Shown: piece after piece, positions 1 to 5,442 of the stretch
How the letters are laid out: each line of letters begins with the position of its first letter
Numbering within the stretch: the first letter of the stretch is position 1
DNA from: Bacteroidales bacterium
GTDB lineage: Bacteria; Bacteroidota; Bacteroidia; Bacteroidales; UBA4181
Direction of reading: 5' to 3'
Length of the DNA: 7,719 bases
NCBI GenBank assembly: GCA_031264715.1
Contig: JAISDP010000059.1
Location: 1 to 7,719, forward strand
Notes under the pieces: generated by a model
Seen by the model: only the letters and a program-made list of their open reading frames with translations
Database searches by the model: none
What the model was told of the DNA's origin: nothing
Made by a program: the position numbers and the translations under genes

Positions 1-287
1 AGCGTACACATGTAATAATCGGCAATCCATTTCCACAGTTCCAGTTGCGGGGCGGTAATGATGGGCGTTTCGTCGATTATCCCGAGTATGTCCTTCATTT
101 CAAAACCGGTCTCCGTATTCCCGCATATCCCGACAACTATTCCGGAATATATTTTCCTGTTTCCCAAAGGAACAGTCACCCTGATACCCGTCTTAACAGA
201 GCTTTGCATTTCCATGGGGACAGAGTATGTCAATGTTTTGAGATACAGAGGAAGCAGTACTTCTATCCCAAAAATATTTTTATCCAT
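1..287 (-). CDS. priA: Primosomal protein N' (PriA), N-terminal part; runs off the left edge
   Basis: The first 95 residues of a minus-strand frame that is open to the window edge. They read like the N-terminal 3'-DNA-binding domain of PriA, the superfamily 2 helicase that recognises stalled replication forks and starts reloading of the replicative helicase. Visible family signatures are an opening MDKNIFGIEVLLPLYLKTL, then YSVP, then VTVPLGNRKIYSGIVVGI, then QLELWKWIADYYMCT near residues 80-95. The ATG at 287 gives the usual short lead-in before the VLLPL strand. The helicase and zinc-binding parts would lie to the left of the window. The start codon overlaps the last codons of the upstream nuclease gene by 8 bp (ATGGATAA), so the two are probably translated from one mRNA. 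No separate promoter is obvious. The family call is from memory of the motif pattern and is fairly firm. Confidence 0.9.
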   Translation of the reverse strand, partial: MDKNIFGIEVLLPLYLKTLTYSVPMEMQSSVKTGIRVTVPLGNRKIYSGIVVGICGNTETGFEMKDILGIIDETPIITAPQLELWKWIADYYMCT

Positions 288-1233
288 TTTGTTTTAAACG
301 GGTAATTTCGGCACGAAGATTTGCATATTCTTTTTCACGCTCTTCGCGTTCTTTACGTTCTTTTGCGAGTTCGTCCGCAAGCTTTTCACGCTCTATTCTA
401 CCTTCTTCTCTGCCTTCTTCCCGTCCTTTTTCCAAACCTTTTTCCAGACCGATTATTTCACCTTCTTTTCTGCCTTCTATTCTGCTTATGAGTTTTGAGG
501 AGGCAATGAAGCTCAAATCTTCGCTGCGTTGACGCATCACCTCATCGTAGGCTCTCCGTTCTTCCGGTGTAAGATTGTCCCGCTCAAGCGCTTCACGCGC
601 CCTGTCCATACCCTTTGCCTTAAATTCATCCTTAATGACATTGTGCTTAAAAAAATATATCCATTCGTCAAGCGTGTCCTTTGCCACATCGTTAAAACTG
701 TTAACCTTCAAAAGATAATACTCCGGATAAATGTCTGTGGCTGTCTCCTTTTTAAAAGTTTCACGCTGGGCGTCGGACAGACGGAGCTCGTCGTTTTTGT
801 GAAGACCCATGAAATGCGTCTTGCCGTGATAGACATAATCATCGCCCTGGCCGAGGTCGAAATAGACGATGTTGATCGAATAGATCTTCCTCACTTTTAT
901 ATAATCGTCTCCCCGAACCATCCGTTCAGTGATTGCCTTGCTTACTCCGTAAAGCATCCGCTGCATAAAATCTATCTGCTGGGTAAACTGCAATTCGATC
1001 AGCAGAATTTCGCCGGATTCGTCTTCTACCAGAATATCTACCCTGTTGTGCTTGTCTTCCGGGCTTTCCTGGTTGCTCTCGCTTTCCCCGATACTCTTTA
1101 CCGAAACGTTTTTCAAAAGAAGTTCGCTCAAAAATCCCTCCAGTACCTCATAGTTCGCCTTGTCGCGCAACAAACGCTTGATGGCGTAATCAAATGAGAT
1201 CAGTACCCGTTCACCTGTTTGACGCTGTTTCAT
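280..1233 (-). CDS. Rpn-family PD-(D/E)XK nuclease / putative transposase with coiled-coil tail
   Basis: A 317-residue protein resembling the PDDEXK_2 (Rpn, recombination-promoting nuclease) family. These are cytoplasmic DNA nucleases often annotated as putative transposases. The opening FDYAIKRLLRDK and LEGFLSELL segments are typical. The nuclease core is visible as RVDILVEDESGEILLIELQ, with likely metal-binding D66, E80 and Q82 (the usual D...ExQ form). YGVSKAITERMVRGDDY and the later VYFDLGQGDDYVYHGKTHF follow the family pattern. From about residue 253 the sequence becomes highly charged and repetitive (EKGLEKGREEGREEGR, then many KE/ER pairs), predicted coiled coil to the end. The ATG at 1233 is preferred over a TTG at 1290 because a strong promoter lies between them and homology starts here. 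The stop overlaps priA by 8 bp. Function beyond nuclease-type fold is inferred. In-frame ATGs at 609 and 537 could yield a tail-only product. Confidence 0.88.
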   Translation of the reverse strand: MKQRQTGERVLISFDYAIKRLLRDKANYEVLEGFLSELLLKNVSVKSIGESESNQESPEDKHNRVDILVEDESGEILLIELQFTQQIDFMQRMLYGVSKAITERMVRGDDYIKVRKIYSINIVYFDLGQGDDYVYHGKTHFMGLHKNDELRLSDAQRETFKKETATDIYPEYYLLKVNSFNDVAKDTLDEWIYFFKHNVIKDEFKAKGMDRAREALERDNLTPEERRAYDEVMRQRSEDLSFIASSKLISRIEGRKEGEIIGLEKGLEKGREEGREEGRIEREKLADELAKERKEREEREKEYANLRAEITRLKQNG

Positions 1234-1261
1234 GACTTCCGATTTCTTTAGTTTTACATCG

Positions 1262-1291
1262 CAAAGGTAATCTTTTCCTGTAACATGCAAA
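1262..1291 (-). promoter_or_regulatory. Bacteroidota-type promoter for the Rpn-priA unit
   Basis: On the minus strand TTTG (1291-1288) is followed after 18 bp by TACCTTTG (1269-1262), a full match to the -7 consensus TAnnTTTG with a -33 TTTG at about the right distance. Transcription would start near 1255, about 20 nt ahead of the ATG at 1233. It excludes the in-frame TTG at 1290 as a start for this transcript. Confidence 0.65.
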
Positions 1292-1300
1292 AAACAACCG

Positions 1301-1506
1301 GTTATTACTTATTTCCTTCCATACGGGGCGCCGCTTTGTAAGCATCCACCGCGCTTGTAACGTGAGGGCGCGTATATTGACGGCGGCAAAAACAGTGCTG
1401 TTGATGTTCTGCGGTGTTAGGTTAAGGTTGGTTACGAAGGTCAAGCCACGGCAATTGGGAAAAGCCCCGTCGCCGACAGTGGTAATCGAATTGTCCTTTC
1501 CGCGTT
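1301..1506 (-). pseudogene. Remnant of a BspA-like leucine-rich-repeat protein gene
   Basis: Between the stop of the cardiolipin synthase gene and the Rpn promoter, the minus strand encodes SITTVGDGAFPNCRGLTFV, then TNLNLTPQNINSTVF and VNIRALTL. This is the pattern of the last repeat and C-terminal segment of BspA/TpLRR-type surface proteins, where the motif is like xITxIGxxAFxxCxxLTxVT. After LTL the reading frame shifts: SAVDAYKAAP is in a second frame, then VWKEISN returns to the first. This fits a small deletion where the expected VP.. residues are missing and one extra C in the CCCC run near 1325. No start codon or upstream repeats remain. The fragment begins almost directly at the cls stop, so the rest of the gene was lost by deletion or rearrangement. 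A frame open from 1564 to 1211 covers it but is partly antisense to cls and is not a credible gene. Confidence 0.6.
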
Positions 1507-1512
1507 CCATCA

Positions 1513-2964
1513 TCACAGCAGCGGGCTGAACAGCCTTGCCACCGATTCGCGGAAAACCACCCATCGCGGGCGTTCATACCAGTCGTCAATATTGATGCTT
1601 TTCAAGCCTTTGATGTCGTTCATGAAAATATTCCGCATGGCGACGGTCTGTCGTCGATCATAAATCAGGGCATTGACTTCAAAATTCTGGTCGAAACTGC
1701 GGATATCCATGTTGGCCGTGCCGATAGAGCAAAACACGTCGTCCACCATCATTAGTTTCGAGTGAGTGAACCCTCTGCGGTAGAGGTATACCTTGATGCC
1801 GGCATCCAACAACTGGCTGATGTATGAAAACGAACTCCAGCTAACCAGTTTCGAATCGGATTGCTCGGGCAGCAGCATGCGTACGTCCACGCCGCTCAGC
1901 GCTGCGGTACGCAATGCCGTAAGGATGCTCTCGTTGGGCAGGAAATAGGGTGTGGATATGTAAATGTACGATTTGGCGGTGGCGATAGCCGAAAAGAAAG
2001 TCTGCATGATGCTGGCCCAGTCCGAGTCGGGACCACTGGCTACGATTTGCATCAGGTTTTGGTCGGTAACATCCACAGGCGGAAAATACCGGTCCTGGTC
2101 GTGGAGGTTGCGTTTGCTCACGAAATACCAGTCGAGCAGGAATACCGATTGCAGCGAATACACCGCTTCTCCTTCAATCTTCAGGTGCGTATCGCGCCAC
2201 GGGTTAAGTTCCTCGCTGCCGGAAATGTAGCGGTCGGCAATGTTCAACCCGCCTACAAACCCAACTTTCCCGTCGATGATAATAATTTTACGGTGATTGC
2301 GGTAATTGATCTTGTTGGTGAAGTAAGGAAACCGGACGGGCATAAACGGGAATACACGTATCCCGGCATTTTTCATCGACAGGATATATTCATCGCTCAG
2401 CGACCAGCACCCGATATCGTCATAGATTACCCGTACTTCCAGTCCTTCCTGTGCTTTACGGATGAGGATGCGGCGTACTTCATTTCCAATATTATCATCT
2501 TCAATAATATAATATTCCAAGTGAATGTGTTTTTTAGCATTTTCGAGTTCTGCAATGATGCGTTCGAAAGTAACCTTTCCGTTGACAAGTATTTTCACGC
2601 GGTTGCGCTCAGTAAGCAGCACCTTGTCCGAATTGTACAGCATTTTCATGATATGCGCTTTGCCGGCAACCGCTTCATCCGGCCAGTAAGTGGTATCAGC
2701 ATTTGCGCCGGGCTGGTATTGCGCCAGCAACTTTATCTGTTCGCTGTCGGCCAGTTCCTTGCGCGAAAAAATCTTTTCCTTACGGTAATTCTTCCCGAAA
2801 AAGAAGTACAGTACAATCCCCAGTAAAGGCACAAAGGTAACCACCATCAACCATGCAATGGTTTTCATGGGATCGCCCCGTTGCTGGATAACCAAAATCA
2901 CCATAAAGACTATGGTGATCATATAAAGTACCTTTAGAAGGTCGTTTTGTAAGAGGGAAAACAT
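1513..2964 (-). CDS. cls: Cardiolipin synthase, phospholipase D superfamily
   Basis: A 483-residue membrane enzyme of the expected length for bacterial cardiolipin synthases, which join two phosphatidylglycerol molecules to give cardiolipin and glycerol at the inner membrane. Two N-terminal membrane segments lie at about residues 8-27 and 36-56, followed by the basic stretch FFFGKNYRKEK. Both catalytic HKD motifs are intact: HRKIIIIDG with H224, K226 and D231, and HSKLMMVDD with H401, K403 and D408. Each is followed by the usual Gly/Asn segment (GGLNIADRY, IGTANMDIRS). The C-terminal SVARLFSPLL is typical of the family. The ATG at 2964 directly precedes the first membrane segment. The gene is divergent from the rhomboid gene. 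No full TAnnTTTG box is clear on its side, but a 12-bp dyad (TGCAC-AA-GTGCA, 3010-3021) lies about 50 bp upstream. A decayed gene follows its stop codon immediately. Confidence 0.95.
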   Translation of the reverse strand: MFSLLQNDLLKVLYMITIVFMVILVIQQRGDPMKTIAWLMVVTFVPLLGIVLYFFFGKNYRKEKIFSRKELADSEQIKLLAQYQPGANADTTYWPDEAVAGKAHIMKMLYNSDKVLLTERNRVKILVNGKVTFERIIAELENAKKHIHLEYYIIEDDNIGNEVRRILIRKAQEGLEVRVIYDDIGCWSLSDEYILSMKNAGIRVFPFMPVRFPYFTNKINYRNHRKIIIIDGKVGFVGGLNIADRYISGSEELNPWRDTHLKIEGEAVYSLQSVFLLDWYFVSKRNLHDQDRYFPPVDVTDQNLMQIVASGPDSDWASIMQTFFSAIATAKSYIYISTPYFLPNESILTALRTAALSGVDVRMLLPEQSDSKLVSWSSFSYISQLLDAGIKVYLYRRGFTHSKLMMVDDVFCSIGTANMDIRSFDQNFEVNALIYDRRQTVAMRNIFMNDIKGLKSINIDDWYERPRWVVFRESVARLFSPLL

Positions 2965-3038
2965 ATGATACAGCCTTATCCTTAGTCGGTCGCAAGTTAT
3001 ATAAAATGATGCACAAGTGCAACAGCGAATAATTATGT

Positions 3039-3065
3039 TTTGTTTGCAGAAACTGCCTATCTTTG
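3039..3065 (+). promoter_or_regulatory. Probable promoter of the rhomboid gene
   Basis: TATCTTTG at 3058-3065 matches the Bacteroidota -7 consensus exactly. TTTG occurs 15 bp and 11 bp upstream (3039-3042 and 3043-3046), closer than the usual spacing of about 19 bp, so the -33 part is weak. The predicted leader is roughly 75-80 nt to the ATG at 3149. Confidence 0.5.
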
Positions 3066-3148
3066 GAGTTTTAATTTTGCAGGCTGAGCTTGTAATTTAA
3101 TATTCCGCTAAAATATTGATTTACAAACATGCCAAAATCATATTTTTT

Positions 3149-3964
3149 ATGTATAAAATTTCGCCGGCAGTAAAAAATTTATTGATCATCAACGTATTGT
3201 TATTCGTAGCTACGTATGTGCTCGGCTCGCAATTCAATCTTGACCTGACGAGGCGCCTGGCCCTGTATTACCCGGGATCAGAATATTTCCGCCCTTACCA
3301 GTTCGTTACCCACATGTTCATGCATGGCGGCATTGGACATGGCGGCATTGGACATATATTTTTCAATATGTATGCCCTGTGGATGTTTGGTACGCCTATC
3401 GAAAATGCCTGGGGTGGAAAACGGTTCCTGTTTTACTACCTGTTTTGCGGACTTGGTGCGGCAGCGTTGCATACGCTGGTCAACTATCTTATTTTTTCGG
3501 GTATGGCTGCGGATATTACCGCTTTTACCAATTCGCCGTCCCCGGAAATATTCAAACAGTTCGTTGAAGCGCACAAGGATTTTTTCAACCAGAACGTTTA
3601 CGATTTCATCAACCAGTGGACCATGTCGCCCGGCGATTCGGCATACGCCGCCACTGCGTTGGAGAATATGCACGGGGTTTATCAATCCACCATCAACATT
3701 CCCACAGTGGGCGCTTCGGGCGCCATATTCGGTATCCTGCTTGCGTTTGGCATGATGTATCCTAATGTGCAACTGATGATCATTTTCCTGCCCGTCCCTA
3801 TAAAAGCCAAATGGATGGTGACCGGTTACGGCGCTCTCGAACTGATCTTTGGCGTTATACAGCCGGGAAGCAGTATTGCCCATTTTGCCCATGTAGGCGG
3901 TATGCTGTTCGGCTTTATCCTGATCAGGTACTGGATGGCGCAGTCAAGGCGCAGGAACATATAG
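3149..3964 (+). CDS. Rhomboid-family intramembrane serine protease
   Basis: A 271-residue polytopic inner-membrane protein. Rhomboids cut transmembrane segments of other proteins using a Ser-His dyad buried in the membrane. The GASG motif with catalytic S190 is intact (TVGASGAIFG), as is the partner histidine H248 in AHVGGMLFG. The oxyanion-region pattern on the second helix is present as MHGG...HIFFN (N73). Membrane segments are visible near residues 9-27, 69-83, 92-116, 186-204, 207-217 and 246-262. A long soluble loop (about 117-184) lies between the third helix and the active-site helix, as is common in Bacteroidota members. The start is the ATG at 3149. A TTG at 3116 extends the frame by 11 residues but lacks the family match. 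The unusual point is an exact duplication of HGGIG (residues 59-63 and 64-68), adding five residues next to the active site. The substrate is unknown. Confidence 0.92.
   Translation: MYKISPAVKNLLIINVLLFVATYVLGSQFNLDLTRRLALYYPGSEYFRPYQFVTHMFMHGGIGHGGIGHIFFNMYALWMFGTPIENAWGGKRFLFYYLFCGLGAAALHTLVNYLIFSGMAADITAFTNSPSPEIFKQFVEAHKDFFNQNVYDFINQWTMSPGDSAYAATALENMHGVYQSTINIPTVGASGAIFGILLAFGMMYPNVQLMIIFLPVPIKAKWMVTGYGALELIFGVIQPGSSIAHFAHVGGMLFGFILIRYWMAQSRRRNI
3323..3355 (+). repeat. Exact 15-bp tandem duplication inside the rhomboid gene
   Basis: CATGGCGGCATTGGA occurs twice without a difference (3323-3337 and 3338-3352), followed by a further CAT. It is in frame and encodes HGGIG-HGGIG-H. Family members normally have His-x4-His-x3-Asn here; this copy has His-x4-His-x4-His-x3-Asn. 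Confidence 0.95.
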
Positions 3965-3978
3965 AACCGTCACTACCC

Positions 3979-4009
3979 GGTTTCGAGTTTCGAGTTTCGA
4001 AAACCCGTA
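3979..4009 (+). terminator. Possible rhomboid terminator containing a short TTTCGAG tandem repeat
   Basis: Fifteen bases after the rhomboid stop, TTTCGAG is repeated nearly three times (3981-4000) and flanked by GG on the left and AAAACCCG on the right. GGTTTCGA can pair with TCGAAAACC with one bulged base. The sequence after the stem is AT-rich (TATTACTTCATTTTAAAT) but has no clean T-run, so the terminator role is tentative. Confidence 0.35.
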
Positions 4010-4072
4010 TTACTTCATTTTAAATATATCAAATTAAAGAAAGTGCAAAGACAGGGGGAAAAAATTGGCGTC

Positions 4073-4391
4073 AGAATGTTCTGAAAGAGGTTTGAACCCC
4101 TGCAAAATGCTTTCTGAGAACTCAGAAAGGGGTTTGAACCCCTAAAAACTCCTTTCTGAGACTCAGAAAGGAGTTTGAACCCCTAAAAAATGTTTTCTGA
4201 GACTCAGAAAGGGGTTTGAACCCCTAAAAAATGCTTTCTGAGAACTCAGAAAGGGGTTTGAACCCCTAAAAACTCCTTTCTGAGAACTCAGAAAGGAGTT
4301 TGAACCCCTAAAAAATGCTTTCTGAGAACTCAGAAAGGGGTTTGAACCCCTAAAAAATGCTTTCTGAGAACTCAGAAAGGGTTGAACCCCC
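4073..4391. repeat. Array of ~42-bp units made of two interleaved dyads, in a convergent intergenic region
   Basis: This fills most of the 486-bp gap between the convergent rhomboid and lipoprotein genes. The box TTTGAACCCC starts at 4091, 4133, 4174, 4215, 4257, 4299 and 4341, and a shortened form (TTGAACCCC) starts at 4382. Spacings are 42, 41, 41, 42, 42, 42 and about 41. Between boxes sits CTTTCTGAG-AA-CTCAGAAAG, a perfect dyad with 9-bp arms; two units have a single A at the centre. In five units the right flank is GGGG or GGG. GGGG can pair with the CCCC of the next box, giving GGGGTT-TG-AACCCC. In two units (centres near 4161 and 4285) the flanks are instead ACTCC and GGAGT, which extends the first dyad to 15-bp arms. 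The leftmost unit (4073-4100) is degenerate. There are no unique spacers, so it is not CRISPR. A minus-strand frame reads through much of it as a 14-residue repeat, but the 41-bp units break it and no start or promoter supports it. It may act as a two-way terminator or a protein-binding array; this is inference. Confidence 0.93.
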
Positions 4392-4450
4392 ACATAAAAT
4401 TTTACCGGACAGCAGTGATTTTAAATATTTTAAATTCTCGATTGGCAGGA

Positions 4451-5293
4451 TTACTTGTATTCGACTGCCAGGGACAAGCCGTTACCAGAAATACCAACAG
4501 GGTAATTGTTTTCGCCATATTGGTATGAATAGGTGGAAGTTCCGCCCTTTTCCCAGTCATTTTCATTTTTAGTGTAATTGACTACTTTCCCGGGATTATT
4601 TTTTGATAATAACAGACCCAGGGATGATGACATTTTATCGAAAAATACCGCCCCGTCGCTTGAAGAAAAAACAGGGGCGTAAAAGACATTTACCAAAAAA
4701 TGGAACGGATTGGATTTACTGTCGTATTCGCTGAATTCATGCTTGAAATAGCCTTCCGCCCTCGCCGCTTTTTGATATAGCTCAACGGAAGAGACATTCG
4801 ACTGGTCATCATAAGCGATCGTGTAATGGTTGACTGTGTTGGGTGCATTGAGGGTCAATTGTATCAGGCGATACCGGTCATCATAAGAAAAAGAAAATGA
4901 TTTCGAGTCCCATTCTTCGCGGGTTACTTTTGCCAACATATTGCAGTCGTCACGCGAATAGGCTGCTCTGCGTTCCGTCCTGTGTCCTGTAACGGGATCA
5001 TCCGACACATTGTACTCCGCCCCCGATAACTGCTTATGTTCCGTATCGGCATATTCCATCGTAAACCATTCGTATTCTCTAATGCCGGTGAAAGTATTAT
5101 CCCTCCCGGAGGTCAGTATCATATCCGCATCATAAATAAAAATGCTGGAATCATTCCCGCTGATAAAATTCAGTTGGTTGATCTTCGAAAGGGCTACAGG
5201 CTGGTACGGATCGCGGATATCGTCATCGTTGCATGTAATCGCAGCTATGCTGATGACTAAAAAACAGGAAATATGTTTTAAAATGCTATTCAT
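4451..5293 (-). CDS. Lipoprotein of unknown function with YD-like repeats
   Basis: A 280-residue predicted outer-membrane lipoprotein. The N-terminus MNSILKHISCFLVISIAAIT is a hydrophobic signal ending before Cys21, followed by NDDD. Cys followed by acidic residues resembles the surface-export signal of Bacteroidota lipoproteins, so it may face outward. Thr at -1 is less usual than Ala, Gly or Ser. The body has beta-strand-like segments built around Tyr-Asp: FSFSYDDRYRLIQLTLN (133-149), YTIAYDDQSNVSSVELYQ (157-174), FSEYDSKSNPFHFL (187-200) and STYSYQYGENNYPVGI (253-268). This pattern occurs in Bacteroidota lipoproteins of the DUF4595 kind, and the YD...NPF part is typical. No enzyme motif is visible. 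It appears to be a single-gene unit, with a -7 box just upstream and the palindromic array just beyond its stop. The role is not known. Confidence 0.8.
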   Translation of the reverse strand: MNSILKHISCFLVISIAAITCNDDDIRDPYQPVALSKINQLNFISGNDSSIFIYDADMILTSGRDNTFTGIREYEWFTMEYADTEHKQLSGAEYNVSDDPVTGHRTERRAAYSRDDCNMLAKVTREEWDSKSFSFSYDDRYRLIQLTLNAPNTVNHYTIAYDDQSNVSSVELYQKAARAEGYFKHEFSEYDSKSNPFHFLVNVFYAPVFSSSDGAVFFDKMSSSLGLLLSKNNPGKVVNYTKNENDWEKGGTSTYSYQYGENNYPVGISGNGLSLAVEYK

Positions 5294-5316
5294 GACCTAA
5301 CGCGTTAATTAAAGCA

Positions 5317-5324
5317 CAAATATA
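5317..5324 (-). promoter_or_regulatory. -7 box upstream of the lipoprotein gene
   Basis: TATATTTG on the minus strand (5324-5317) matches TAnnTTTG exactly, 24 bp ahead of the ATG at 5293. The leader would be about 17 nt. A TTTG lies only 10 bp further upstream, too close for a standard -33 element. Confidence 0.5.
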
Positions 5325-5350
5325 TTTATTTTTACAAAAGCACGGAAATA

Positions 5351-5372
5351 AACCGGCCGGTTCAGGCCGGTT
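5351..5372 (-). terminator. Terminator hairpin after kduI
   Basis: On the minus strand AACCGGCC pairs perfectly with GGCCGGTT across a six-base loop (TGAACC), followed by TATTTCC. The stem is very GC-rich against an AT-rich surround and lies about 70 bp past the kduI stop. It overlaps a 10-bp direct repeat GGCCGGTTCA (plus strand, 5355-5364 and 5365-5374). The T-tract is modest. The plus-strand reading is followed by CACGCC, so it fits the minus direction only. Confidence 0.6.
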
Positions 5373-5373
5373 C

Positions 5374-5408
5374 ACGCCAGCGGCATCATTGCTGTGGTAC
5401 GCTGGCGT
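5374..5408 (-). other. Second hairpin downstream of kduI
   Basis: ACGCCAGCG (5374-5382) and CGCTGGCGT (5400-5408) are perfect 9-bp inverted arms around a 17-base loop. This hairpin lies between the kduI stop and the terminator stem and shares one base with the adjoining direct repeat. It has no T-run of its own. It may protect the mRNA 3' end or strengthen termination. Confidence 0.5.
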
Positions 5409-5442
5409 AAGCCGGTGGCCGTATAATCATAAACGAAGGGCA

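Noticed and set aside
280..1233. A complete insertion sequence around the Rpn gene
   Set aside because: No terminal inverted repeats or target-site duplications were found, and the gene overlaps priA. The transposase label of this family does not by itself imply a mobile element here.
1211..1564. Minus-strand 117-residue frame as an intact gene
   Set aside because: Its start lies inside the cls coding end in another frame, it runs over the Rpn promoter and start, and the only meaningful part is the broken leucine-rich-repeat fragment.
3010..3021. TGCAC-AA-GTGCA dyad as a firm cls operator
   Set aside because: Only 5-bp arms, and there is no recognisable cls promoter box beside it; it could be chance, so it is mentioned only in the cls entry.
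3116..3148. TTG start extending the rhomboid protein by 11 residues
   Set aside because: The ATG at 3149 gives the normal family N-terminus, and the added residues do not fit.
4073..4391. CRISPR array
   Set aside because: The whole unit repeats, including the stretches between boxes. There are no unique spacers, and no cas genes are nearby.
4163..4393. Minus-strand 76-residue frame with a 14-residue repeat (SSQKAFFRGSNPFL)
   Set aside because: It is the in-frame reading of the 42-bp DNA repeat. The 41-bp units break the frame, there is no promoter or family match, and the dyad structure explains the sequence better.
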